Assembly (NCBI RefSeq): GCF_015277515.1
Contig: NZ_CP063767.1
Location: 620,001 to 684,000, forward strand
Reading direction: 5' to 3'
Origin: Thermophilibacter immobilis
GTDB lineage: Bacteria; Actinomycetota; Coriobacteriia; Coriobacteriales; Atopobiaceae
Length of the DNA: 64,000 nt
Shown: piece after piece, positions 24,010 through 32,732 of the stretch
Numbering within the stretch: the first letter of the stretch is position 1
Layout of the letters: each line of letters begins with the position of its first letter
Program-made: the position numbers and the translations under genes
Notes under the pieces: generated by a model
Database searches by the model: none
Told to the model about the DNA's origin: nothing
Seen by the model: the letters and a program-made list of their open reading frames with translations, nothing else

Positions 24010-27000
24010 CTAGGCGTGGAGGCGTCTGCGCACGAGGGGCACGGCGAGCGCCGCAAGTCCGAGAGCGGCCAGAAGCGATGCCGGTGAGGGCCCCTCCCCG
24101 GTGCCGGGGAGAAGCGGCATGAAACTGCGTGGCGTCTGCGTGACGGCGTCCGCGTCATGGTCCTCGAGGCTCTCTTTGCCGCCGTTGCGGAAGAGGTCGA
24201 GAGCGGCGGTGTTGTCGAGAACGCATCCCGTCTCGTAGGCCTCGGTCACCCGCAGGTGAAGGACGGCCGAGGAGAGCGTCTGGTCGTGGTCTGCCACGAC
24301 GTCATCCAGATCGTCGTGGACGTCCTTGAGGTCGGAGCGGTCCCAGTCCCCGACGCGCGTGGTGAAGTCCTTCTCGACGCGCCCGTACTCGAATCGGACG
24401 GCGGTCACGTGCTCGTCGGACGCGATCCCAAGGTCGGACGCGGCGAGCTCGACGCTGTCCCCGGCGGCGACGTCCGTCTTCCAGAGCCTCCAGCCGGCGT
24501 ATTCCAGTGCCCTGCCGTCGCCTTCGAGCCAGGGGTTCGCATGAGCGTCCGAGCGCGTCGCGTTGGCGCCTGCGGGGTCGACGTAGCCTATGGGTGTCTG
24601 GTCGGTCTGGTACCAGACGTTCAGAAGGCCGTCGTAGTCCCCGGTGACGCGCGGCGTCGTGATGCCCACGAGCTCGGCGAGACCGTCTCTGACCCCGTCG
24701 AGCGAGTCCGTGACGGTGAGCTCGTCGACCCAGGTCGAGCTCGTGTTGCGAAAGTCGAGGCTGTAATCGTAGAGACCCTCCTCGGATACGGAGACGCTGG
24801 CCCGGTTGGCCCCGTCGCCGTCTTCCACCGTGTTCGGGTCAAGGGCGTCGGCGATCTCCTGGCGCTTGTCCAGCTGTCCCGTGACCGAGACGGGCTCGTC
24901 GTAGAGCACCACCTTCTGAATCTCTCCGGCCTCGGCGACCTCGAACGTGACGGACTGCGACTGGTCGTAGGCGTGGGGCGTCATCGTCTCGGTGAGGACG
25001 TACGTGCCGGGTGCGAGCCGCTCGATGAGGTGGGGCCCCTCGGTCGAGGTCCAGGCATCGACGACGGTGCCCACGGAGTCGGTGACGCTGAGGGACGCTC
25101 CGGGGATCTCCTCCTCGGTGGTTACGTCGCGCTTGGAGACCTCGACTCTGGTGTGGTCGTTCTCCAGGAACGCGCTGGCCTGTCCTGCGTCGTCGAACCA
25201 GTCAGCGGAGATGATGCCGTCCTCACCCACGTGGACGCTGTGTCGGGTGGCGTCCGTCACGTAGCCGGGCACGGGCGCGGACTCCTGAAGGTACCAGTCT
25301 CCCGGCGCGATCTTCTCGATGCGCAGGATTCCGTCGTCGCCGACGGTGACGCTGCGCGCTCCCTCGGCCTCGCCCGGCGCGTCTCCCGCATCTGCGCTCC
25401 ACCAGGAGAAGACCGTTCCGGGAAGCGTCATCTCGGGGGAGCCCAGCTCGGCCTTGGTGATGGTGAGGGAGTTGGCGACGTTGCTCGCTTCCGTCGCGGC
25501 CTCCACGACCGGGGTCTCGGGGTCCTCGTAGGTGAGGGTGAACTCGTGGGGGATGGCATCGAGGACGTAGCCTGCGGGGACCTTCGTCTCGACGAAGGCG
25601 TAGGTGGCGCTCCCGTCTGCGAGGGGGAGGCCGTCGAGCGAGGCCCGGCCCTCACCGTCGCAGATGACGTGCCCCATGACCTGGCCCTCGACCGCTTGAA
25701 TCGTTCCATCCGGGGACGTCATTGCCTCGCGTGCGATTACGTCGAACTCCGCGCCCGCGAGCGCCGCGCCGCTCTGCGCGTCCGTCTTGACGATGGTGGC
25801 GCGGCCCGTGGCCTGCGCGTCCGTGTAGCGCGCGACGACTACCGGAGGAAGCGTCGCGTCCGCGGCAACGACGGCCTGCACGTCTTTTGTGCCGACGAGA
25901 TAGGGGGCGGGCGCGGCGGTCTCGTGGAGGTAGTAGGTGCCCGGGACCAGGCGCTGGGGCAGGGTCAGCGTGCCCGTCTCGTCGGTCGTGAACTCGCTGA
26001 GCTCGACGTGGGTGGGATACCAGCTCTCCTGCGTGACCGGGGAGCCGTCCTCGCGCAGGATCTGGAAGGAGAACCCCGCCAGGGGCACGGTGAGCCCGCT
26101 CGTGGCGTCGACCTTCACGACCTGCAGCCGCGCGGAGAGTGCGTGGTTGTCGACGATGTACTGCAGCTTCGCGCCGGCGGACATGGCGTCGGGCGAGAGG
26201 GTCCAGTCACCGACGTGGGAGAAGCCCTCCGGAACGCTGCTCTCGACCTCGTGAATGGTGTATCCGGCCGCATCGTAGGGAAGGGCCCCACCCGCGGCTT
26301 CGGGTCGCGTGCCCGCGCCGAACCAGAGGTTCGGGTCCGAGGCGGTGTCGGCGTAGCCGGAGGCGTTCGTCTCGATGGTGCCCACGACCGCTCCCGTGGT
26401 GTTGCTCACGATCTGGAACTGCACCCCGGCGGCGGGCTTCTCGATCCCCGAGCCCTCGTCGAGGCCGTCGTCAGCGAACTTTGTCAGCTCGAGGTCGAAC
26501 GCGACGACGTCCTCGGAGACGGGGTCGTTCGGGGAGAGATCGACCGTGTCCGCGTCGCCGAGCTCGGTGGCGCTCGCGTGATACGTGCGGACGGTCGCGT
26601 CAGGCAGGTAGCCGGCGGGTGCCCTGGTCTCCGTGACCTGCACCCGTCCGAGGGGGAGCCTCTCGAAGCGTGCGGTGCCGGTCGCGTCGGTGACAGCAAG
26701 GTGCGTGTCTCCGTTGGCGTCCACGGCGGTGAACTCGGCGCCCTCGAGAGAGGCTCCCGGCTGCGCCGCGCCCCCGGTGGCGGAGTCCTGCTTGCGCACG
26801 ACGAGCGTGACGGTGCCGGGCTCGTCGATGAGCTGCTCCGTGGAGTTCTCGACGCCCGTCTGGAAGTACGTGCGCTCGGGGTTGGCCACGAATCCGCTCG
26901 GGGCCTTTGTCTCGACGGCGTAGTAGCGCTCGTTGGGCGAGAGGGTGCAGCTCGCGCGCCCGTCCGCATCCGTCGTGACCGTGGCCACGAGCTCGTCGTC

Positions 27001-27780
27001 GGACTCCCGGCGAACCTCGTAGGTGGCTCCGGCGAGGGAGTACTCATCGTTGCCGCTCGTGAGGGTGGCGTCGGCCGAGCCCTTGGAGAGGGTCACGGTT
27101 ACGTTTCTCTGCACGACGAGCATGTTCTGGACGCGAGGGGAGGGGGCGTGGTAGACGCGAACCGCGGCGTGGTTCCAGGGACCGTCCTCGGACCCGTGCG
27201 CCTGGGCCGCCTCGTAGAGGGAGACGGCGGCCTCGCGTACCACGCCGCTGGTGGGGCCGTAGTCGGAGAGGCTGTAGCCGCCGCTCCCGTCATCGCTGAC
27301 GCCTGCGGGCACGTGGCAGTCGGCGCCCGGCTCGATGTAGCCGCACTCCATGTAGACGGCGATGGCCGTGGCGGTTCGGGCTCCCAACTCGCTGAGCTGG
27401 TGGCCCGCGACCGTCGTGGTGTTGGGGTAGCCGTTGTAGGCGATGTAGGCGAGCGGCCCCGAGGCATAGTCCCACCCCGCGTCATAGACCTCGGCCTCCT
27501 CGTTGTAGCGCCCCATGTTCATGCAGTAGCCGATGGTGAGCACGTCTCCCGTCCCGTCGACGTCAAAGTAATGGATGAAGTTGGGAAAGCCGTCATGGGA
27601 GTCGGAGCCGAGGCTGCTTCGAAGGGTGACGGCGTCGTCGAGGGCCTGCGCCAGCGTGGTTGGGCCTGCCATGCCCAAGAGCTGGGAGAGCATGAGCGCG
27701 TACGCGAGAAGCGCGGCGCGTACCCTCCTTCCGACCTGCCCCTTAGGTCCTCTGTCCCCTGGTAGTTGTCCTGTGCTCAT
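24010..27780 (-). CDS. Large LPGTG-anchored SpaA-repeat surface protein with thioester-like domain
   Basis: The 1256-residue protein has a basic N-terminus and signal peptide (AALLAYALMLSQLLG... LAQA), then a domain with GYCMNM and TATAIAVYME, resembling thioester domains (TED) of Gram-positive adhesins. About seven SpaA/Cna-B-like repeats follow; each ends in a V/Y-E-T-x-A-P-x-G-Y-type strand (for example YYAVETKAPSGFV, VQVTETRAPAGYLPD). A final domain precedes the LPGTG motif (residues 1224-1228), a hydrophobic stretch and RRR. Sortase should link it to the cell wall. No sortase gene is in the window. The ATG at 27780 is chosen for the GGAGAGGAG site. The thioester Gln seems replaced by Ala (see findings). 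Confidence 0.9.
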   Translation of the reverse strand: MSTGQLPGDRGPKGQVGRRVRAALLAYALMLSQLLGMAGPTTLAQALDDAVTLRSSLGSDSHDGFPNFIHYFDVDGTGDVLTIGYCMNMGRYNEEAEVYDAGWDYASGPLAYIAYNGYPNTTTVAGHQLSELGARTATAIAVYMECGYIEPGADCHVPAGVSDDGSGGYSLSDYGPTSGVVREAAVSLYEAAQAHGSEDGPWNHAAVRVYHAPSPRVQNMLVVQRNVTVTLSKGSADATLTSGNDEYSLAGATYEVRRESDDELVATVTTDADGRASCTLSPNERYYAVETKAPSGFVANPERTYFQTGVENSTEQLIDEPGTVTLVVRKQDSATGGAAQPGASLEGAEFTAVDANGDTHLAVTDATGTARFERLPLGRVQVTETRAPAGYLPDATVRTYHASATELGDADTVDLSPNDPVSEDVVAFDLELTKFADDGLDEGSGIEKPAAGVQFQIVSNTTGAVVGTIETNASGYADTASDPNLWFGAGTRPEAAGGALPYDAAGYTIHEVESSVPEGFSHVGDWTLSPDAMSAGAKLQYIVDNHALSARLQVVKVDATSGLTVPLAGFSFQILREDGSPVTQESWYPTHVELSEFTTDETGTLTLPQRLVPGTYYLHETAAPAPYLVGTKDVQAVVAADATLPPVVVARYTDAQATGRATIVKTDAQSGAALAGAEFDVIAREAMTSPDGTIQAVEGQVMGHVICDGEGRASLDGLPLADGSATYAFVETKVPAGYVLDAIPHEFTLTYEDPETPVVEAATEASNVANSLTITKAELGSPEMTLPGTVFSWWSADAGDAPGEAEGARSVTVGDDGILRIEKIAPGDWYLQESAPVPGYVTDATRHSVHVGEDGIISADWFDDAGQASAFLENDHTRVEVSKRDVTTEEEIPGASLSVTDSVGTVVDAWTSTEGPHLIERLAPGTYVLTETMTPHAYDQSQSVTFEVAEAGEIQKVVLYDEPVSVTGQLDKRQEIADALDPNTVEDGDGANRASVSVSEEGLYDYSLDFRNTSSTWVDELTVTDSLDGVRDGLAELVGITTPRVTGDYDGLLNVWYQTDQTPIGYVDPAGANATRSDAHANPWLEGDGRALEYAGWRLWKTDVAAGDSVELAASDLGIASDEHVTAVRFEYGRVEKDFTTRVGDWDRSDLKDVHDDLDDVVADHDQTLSSAVLHLRVTEAYETGCVLDNTAALDLFRNGGKESLEDHDADAVTQTPRSFMPLLPGTGEGPSPASLLAALGLAALAVPLVRRRLHA

Positions 27781-28300
27781 GCATGCTCCTCTCCTCCGAT
27801 GCCTGGGTGGGGAGCGTATCAGGGACGTCATGTGCGCTGTCTTACCTTTGTCTGACCCGTGCCTGACGGCACCGCTCAGAGATGCCAGAGGATAAGAGCG
27901 ATTCCATCTTTTTTCCGGGAGCGGTGGGATGCGGGCTGCGGGCGCGCAGTCGCGGCAGGTGGCGGTTCTAGTCGTGCACTCTTTGTCTTGCCACGATCCG
28001 CCTCTCTGCGTCCACGTCTGCCGTGCTGAACGCCTGGGATAGCGTCGCCGGTCTCATCGAGTGCGCGAAAGTTCCCGTCTTGCGATGGGCGTCAGGAACT
28101 GCCAACGGGGAAAGCGTCGCCGAGAAGTACGCTCTCCTCGTCCGAGCGGCCCGACTTTCGCGCGCTCGATTCTAAGGCCCCCGCGGCGTATGGTTTCTGG
28201 GCTGCCGGGGGTCCCGCCAAGGGGGATAGTAAGAGGAGCAGACATGAGGAAGCGAGGCTGCGGCGAGAGGCAGCACGCGGCCAGAGGAGAGAGGAACGTC
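27781..28300. other. Intergenic region between surface protein and FMN reductase
   Basis: No gene is supported in these 520 bases between divergent genes. They contain a 109-bp inverted-repeat element (28059-28167) and presumably both promoters. Confidence 0.55.
28059..28167. repeat. 109-bp inverted-repeat element
   Basis: GAGTGCGCGAAAGT (28059-28072) and ACTTTCGCGCGCTC (28154-28167) form inverted arms with one mismatch. On the minus strand the interior reads GAAAGTCGGGCC, then GCGTACTTCTCGG, which resembles part of the dispersed repeat at 4781-4873, although weakly. Confidence 0.45.
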
Positions 28301-28858
28301 ATGTCAGACAAGAAGAGGCTGCTGTTCGTGGTGGGATCGCTGCGCAGGGGGTCGTTCAACCGGATCCTGGCGACCCATGCCGCCGAGCATCTGGCCGATC
28401 AAGCCGAGGTCGAGATTCTTGAGTACGCGGACGTGCCGCTCATGAACCAGGACATCGAATTTCCCGCCCCTGCGTCGGTGAGCCGCGTGCGCGCGTCCTT
28501 CTCGGCCGCCGATGCCGTCTGGTTCTTCTCGCCGGAGTACAACCGCACCATGACGGCTCCCATGAAGAACGTAATCGACTGGATGAGTCGTCCGCTCGTT
28601 GCGGGGGACTATAAGACACCGCTTCCCCTCACGGGAAAGCCCGCGGCCATCTCGGGCGTCGGCGGCGCGAATGCCACGGCGGGCTCCCGCGCGGCGCTTC
28701 GCGCGCTCCTCGAGGTTGTCAAGGCCCGCCCGGTCCAGGGCGACGGCGAGGGCTTCTCCCTGCCCGCCGCAACGTGGGCCACGGGCGTCTACGAGATCCC
28801 GGCCGAGGACGCCGCGCGCCTCGACGCCCAGGCAGACGGGCTTCTCGCCGCGCTCTAG
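28301..28858 (+). CDS. NAD(P)H-dependent FMN reductase
   Basis: The 185-residue flavodoxin-fold protein shows the phosphate-binding loop GSLRRGSFNRILA near the start and SPEYNRTMTAPMKNVIDWMS, the family's signature around FMN. It reduces FMN or quinone-like compounds with NAD(P)H, probably as a redox-stress or chromate/azo-reductase-like enzyme. AGGAGAGAGG precedes the ATG; longer versions starting upstream would add a poor N-terminus. It is a single gene, convergent with an iron alcohol dehydrogenase gene. Confidence 0.9.
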   Translation: MSDKKRLLFVVGSLRRGSFNRILATHAAEHLADQAEVEILEYADVPLMNQDIEFPAPASVSRVRASFSAADAVWFFSPEYNRTMTAPMKNVIDWMSRPLVAGDYKTPLPLTGKPAAISGVGGANATAGSRAALRALLEVVKARPVQGDGEGFSLPAATWATGVYEIPAEDAARLDAQADGLLAAL

Positions 28859-28953
28859 GGACTCCCTCCCGTGCGAGGTGGGCAACAAAAAGAGCCGCGA
28901 GGCCGCTTGCCGCGACCCCGCGCCTCCGCACCGAGACGAAGCGAGCGCGTCCG

Positions 28954-30186
28954 CTAGAGTGCGGACTCGTAGATGGCCCGCGCGTCGGCCATGGTGAGGA
29001 GCTTGAACTCGCCGAACTCCGGTCCCTTGTTCTGCTCGAGGGTCTCGAGCAGCGCGGGGATCTGCTCCTTCGTGACGCCGAGCTCCCCGAGCGTGCGCGG
29101 CATGCCGATCGAGACGAAGAAGCTCTGGAGCTCGTCGATCGTGGCGGTGACCGCGTCGGTGACGGCCTCCTCGGGCTCCACGTCGACGCCGTCTGCGGCG
29201 GGGTCCACGGGCTCGATGCCAAAGACGTCGCGCCCGAAGGAGCAGAAGCGCTCGGGGCAGGTGCGCCACACGTAGCGCATCCAGGCCGGGAAGATGACGG
29301 CGAGGCCGGCGCCGTGCGTGACGCGCGCGTCGTGCGCCGAGAGCTCGTGCTCGAGGCCGTGGCTCTCCCAGCCGCCCGCCGAGCTCCCGCCGGGCTCGGT
29401 GCCGCGCCCGAGCCCGGCGAGGCCGTTGTGGGCGAGCATGCCCGCCCACATGATGTTGGCGCGCGCGTCGTAGTCTGTGGGGTCAGCGAGCGCGCGCGGG
29501 GTCTCCTTGATGAGGCAGCGGATGATTCCGGTGGCCACGTTGTCGGTGATGGGCACCGGGCCCGCGGCCGAGAAGTAGCGCTCCATGACGTGCGCGATCA
29601 TGTCGCTGACGCCGGCTGCGGTCTGGTACGGGGGCAGCGTGAAGGTGAGCTCCGGGTCCATGAAGGCGAGCACGGGGCGTCTCAGGTCAAAGGGGATGCC
29701 GCGTTTGAGGGAGAGCTCGTCGTTGGTGATGACGCACCCCGCGGAGGCCTCCGATCCCGCGGCGGGGATGGTGAGGACGCTCGCCACGGGAAGCTCTCCC
29801 GCGGGCTTGGGGGCTCCCGTGAAGAGGTCCCAGACGTCTCCGGCGTAGGGGACGCCGACCGCGATCGACTTGGCGGTGTCGATGACCGAGCCTCCCCCCA
29901 CGGCGAGGACCAGGTCGCAGCCAATCTCGCGTGCGGTCCGGATGCCGTCGCGCACGGGGCCGACCTCGGGGTTGGGACGAATCCCGCCCAGCTCGGTGTG
30001 GGCGATTCCGGCCTCGTCAAGAGACGCGAGCACGCGACCGAGCGTGCCCGTGCGAACCACGGAGCCCTGCCCGTAGATGACGAACGCGTGGGCGTAACCC
30101 GCGGAGGCGAGCTCCGGCCCCACGCGATCCGTGACGCCGCGCCCGAAGACGAACTTGGTGGGGGAGCAGAATGTAAAGTCGTTCAT
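28954..30186 (-). CDS. Iron-containing alcohol dehydrogenase (butanol dehydrogenase type)
   Basis: The 410-residue enzyme belongs to the type III (Fe-dependent) alcohol dehydrogenase family. It has the NAD(P)-binding GGGSVIDTAK, the metal-ligand region with ESHGLEHELSAH and THGAGLAVIFPAW (His ligands), and the starting pattern FCSPTKFVFGRGV. Members reduce aldehydes formed by fermentation (butanal, acetaldehyde). The ATG follows AGAAAGGA. It may help to reoxidise NAD(P)H during fermentation with the butanediol-type enzyme at 13.2 kb. Confidence 0.9.
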   Translation of the reverse strand: MNDFTFCSPTKFVFGRGVTDRVGPELASAGYAHAFVIYGQGSVVRTGTLGRVLASLDEAGIAHTELGGIRPNPEVGPVRDGIRTAREIGCDLVLAVGGGSVIDTAKSIAVGVPYAGDVWDLFTGAPKPAGELPVASVLTIPAAGSEASAGCVITNDELSLKRGIPFDLRRPVLAFMDPELTFTLPPYQTAAGVSDMIAHVMERYFSAAGPVPITDNVATGIIRCLIKETPRALADPTDYDARANIMWAGMLAHNGLAGLGRGTEPGGSSAGGWESHGLEHELSAHDARVTHGAGLAVIFPAWMRYVWRTCPERFCSFGRDVFGIEPVDPAADGVDVEPEEAVTDAVTATIDELQSFFVSIGMPRTLGELGVTKEQIPALLETLEQNKGPEFGEFKLLTMADARAIYESAL

Positions 30187-30267
30187 GGGAGTCCTTTCTC
30201 TTGGTGGCTGATAACAGCTTAGCGCTTAGGTGTAGCATGATTTTATCGACAGTCGAAGGGGGAGCTT

Positions 30268-30627
30268 GTGCGCACGCTGGCCAATATCATCTGGATTGTC
30301 CTGGGAGGCCTGGCGACGGCGCTTGGGTGGGCGCTCGCCGGGCTCATCTTCTACGTCAGCGTCGTGGGCATTCCCCTGGGGCGGCAGTGCATGAAGATGG
30401 CCTCGCTCACGCTTGCGCCGTTCGGCAGACAGATTGTCTACGGGGGCGGCGCTCCGAGCCTCGTGGCGAACCTGTTCTGGGTGGTGCTCGTCGGCATCTG
30501 GATGGCGGCGGCGTATGCTGTGAGCGGCGTCGTCTGGTGCGCCACGATCATCGGCATACCCTACGGTCTGCAACTTCTCAAGATGGCCAAGCTCTCGCTT
30601 TTTCCGTTTGGAGCTCAGGTCTACTAG
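30268..30627 (+). CDS. YccF domain-containing membrane protein
   Basis: The 119-residue protein has two repeated halves, each with a membrane helix pair and the motif GIPLGRQCMKMA or GIPYGLQLLKMA followed by LxPFG. This duplicated YccF arrangement is typical of small inner-membrane proteins of unknown role. The start is GTG, with GGGGGAGC upstream. No operon partner is evident: it is divergent from the iron alcohol dehydrogenase and convergent with the Dxs homologue. Confidence 0.87.
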   Translation: MRTLANIIWIVLGGLATALGWALAGLIFYVSVVGIPLGRQCMKMASLTLAPFGRQIVYGGGAPSLVANLFWVVLVGIWMAAAYAVSGVVWCATIIGIPYGLQLLKMAKLSLFPFGAQVY

Positions 30628-30672
30628 CCCGACAAGTCCCCTCAGGCTCCAAAAAAAGCCTTCGTTGGAGGT

Positions 30673-32433
30673 CTACGCGCGGCCCAAATCACGCATTACG
30701 TCGCCCACGACGCCCTCGACCGTCATGCCGCGGCGGGCGAGAAGCTCCTCGGGGTCGTAGCGGTCGAGAAAGGCGCGCGGCAGGCCGTAGCAGCGCACGC
30801 GTGCGTCTCCGCGTTCGGCTAGGACGCGCGCGCAGCGCTCGCCGAAGCCGCCCTCCACGATGCCGTCCTCCAGCGTGACCACGAGCCCGTGCCGGGAGCC
30901 AAGTCCCTCGAGCAGCTCCTCGTCGGGCGTCGTGGCCAGGCGCGGGTTCACGAGGGTGGGGGAGACCCCGCGCCCCTCGAGGGCCTCGCAGGCCCTCTCT
31001 CCCAGCGGAAAGGCATCGCCCAAGGCGAGAATCGCCACGTCGGAGCCTTCGCGCACGACCTCCCCCCCTCGTGCGAAGTTCGCGGGCCGTGCAAAGTCCG
31101 GACGCGAGACCACGTCTGCGACCGGCACGCGGATGGCCACAGGTCCCCCTCGCCAACCAAGCGACCAGTCGAGCATGGCGAGGTACTCCTCGCGGCACGT
31201 GGGCGCGAGATAGGTGAGGCCCGGCAGCGAACCAAGCAGGGGAATGTCGAAGAAGCCCAGGTGGGTGGCATCGGTGGTTCCGTATACCGAGGCGCCGAAG
31301 ACCAGGATCGTGGCCGGGGCCGCGTTGAGGCAGAGGTCGTGCCAGAGCTGGTCATAGGCGCGCTGCAGGAAGGTCGCGTAGATGCCCAGAACCGGCTTGG
31401 CTCCGGCCTGGGCCAGGGCCGTCACGTAGCTCACCGCGTGCTCCTCGGCGATGCCTACGTCCACGAACTGAGGACCTATCTGCGCGCGAAGCTCTGGTGT
31501 GAAGCCCATGACGTAGGGCGTGGCGGCGCTCACGGCCACGACGCCCTTGTCGGCGGCCATGCGCGCAAAGAGGAAGGAGCCCGTGATCGCGTCATAGCCC
31601 CTGGCGTCGGCGGAGGACAAGAAGGCACCCGTCTTGACGTCGAAGGGACGGGGGTGGTGCCAGGTCTCCGGGTCAGCCTCGGCGGGTGCGTAACCAGCTC
31701 CCTTCTTGGTGTGAACGTGCAGGACTACGGGGTGGTCGACGCCCGCGAGCTCGCCCAGCGCCCCCTCGAGCGCGGCGACGTCGTGGCCGCGCTCGAGGTA
31801 GCGGTAGTCAAACCCCAGCGCGCGGAAGAAGTTGTGGGGCGCCGCGCCCCCCGTGCTCCTGAGTTCGGCGAGGTTGCGGTAGATGCCTCCCTGGTCGGGG
31901 GCGATGGACCACTCGTTGTCGTTCACGACAATGATGAGACCGCTCGTGAGCTCGGCCGCGTTGTCGAGTCCCTCGAACGCCAGACCCCCGGAGAGGGCGC
32001 CGTCGCCGATGACGCACACGACGTCGTAGCCCTCTCCCGCGAGCTCGCGCGCCTTGACGAGGCCGCAGGCGAGGCTCACCGAGGTGGACGTGTGCCCCAT
32101 CGCAAAGAGGTCGTGCTCGGACTCGCGCGGGCTGGAGAAGCCCGAGACGTCCTCGTAGTGCGCGGGGTCCAGAAACGCCCGTGCCCGACCCGTGAGCATC
32201 TTGTGGGGGTACGTCTGATGGGAGACGTCGAAGACGATCTTGTCGCGCGGGGATCGAAAGACGCGATGCAGGGCAACGGTGAGCTCGACGACGGCGAGGT
32301 TAGGGCCCAGGTGGCCACCGACGGCCGCGGAGCTCGAGATGATGGCGGAGCGAATCTCGTCGCAGAGGGCGGGGAGGGCAGAAGCGGGAAGGGCACGCAC
32401 GTCAGAGGGAGCGTCGATCTGCTCGAGGTACAT
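30673..32433 (-). CDS. dxs: 1-deoxy-D-xylulose-5-phosphate synthase homologue (short form)
   Basis: The 586-residue protein is a transketolase-family enzyme with the thiamine diphosphate motif IGDGALSGGLAFEGLDNAAE, HQTYPHKMLTG, and the catalytic Glu in GIAEEHAVSYV. It would condense pyruvate and glyceraldehyde-3-phosphate for isoprenoid and thiamine synthesis. It is shorter than typical Dxs (about 620) and differs in normally fixed places: HQTYPHK for HQAYPHK and TDATHLGFFDI in place of DGATHQGAFD. It could be a divergent Dxs or a related acyloin synthase. No other non-mevalonate pathway gene is nearby to decide. It is a single gene with no visible partner. Confidence 0.7.
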   Translation of the reverse strand: MYLEQIDAPSDVRALPASALPALCDEIRSAIISSSAAVGGHLGPNLAVVELTVALHRVFRSPRDKIVFDVSHQTYPHKMLTGRARAFLDPAHYEDVSGFSSPRESEHDLFAMGHTSTSVSLACGLVKARELAGEGYDVVCVIGDGALSGGLAFEGLDNAAELTSGLIIVVNDNEWSIAPDQGGIYRNLAELRSTGGAAPHNFFRALGFDYRYLERGHDVAALEGALGELAGVDHPVVLHVHTKKGAGYAPAEADPETWHHPRPFDVKTGAFLSSADARGYDAITGSFLFARMAADKGVVAVSAATPYVMGFTPELRAQIGPQFVDVGIAEEHAVSYVTALAQAGAKPVLGIYATFLQRAYDQLWHDLCLNAAPATILVFGASVYGTTDATHLGFFDIPLLGSLPGLTYLAPTCREEYLAMLDWSLGWRGGPVAIRVPVADVVSRPDFARPANFARGGEVVREGSDVAILALGDAFPLGERACEALEGRGVSPTLVNPRLATTPDEELLEGLGSRHGLVVTLEDGIVEGGFGERCARVLAERGDARVRCYGLPRAFLDRYDPEELLARRGMTVEGVVGDVMRDLGRA

Positions 32434-32732
32434 GCGTCTCTCCTCTTCCGTGCTTCGGGGTCCTCTTCTCCCGCCTCAGGCAACGGCCCCCCAGCATCGC
32501 ACATTCGCTTGTCAAAGTTGTGGTGCGTCTGCAGAGAAGCGCCCGCACCTGGCGGGATCGCTTGGGATCCCCAGGCTCGACTGTGTGCGTAGCGTGTCCC
32601 CCTGTTTTGAATCTCTCCCATGATATACACTTGATTAGTTTATCTAGCTGCTCGTTCTTAGATTACTAATTTTTGAATTTGATTAAAAAAGTGCTCGTTC
32701 GCAGTTCGAAGACAAGAGAAAAGAGGGCACGC
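32434..32732. other. AT-rich divergent promoter region
   Basis: No gene is supported in these 299 bases. The portion from about 32620 to 32705 is markedly more AT-rich than the surroundings and likely holds the promoter of the DegV gene. A reading upstream (MNLIKKVLVRSS from a TTG) is in frame with DegV but would be an odd extension. Confidence 0.5.

Noticed and set aside
24157-27765. Long open frame on the plus strand opposite the SpaA-like gene
   Set aside because: It mirrors the surface protein gene codon by codon in GC-rich DNA, is Val/Gly/Asp/Arg-rich and has no domain or ribosome site; it is a shadow of the real gene.
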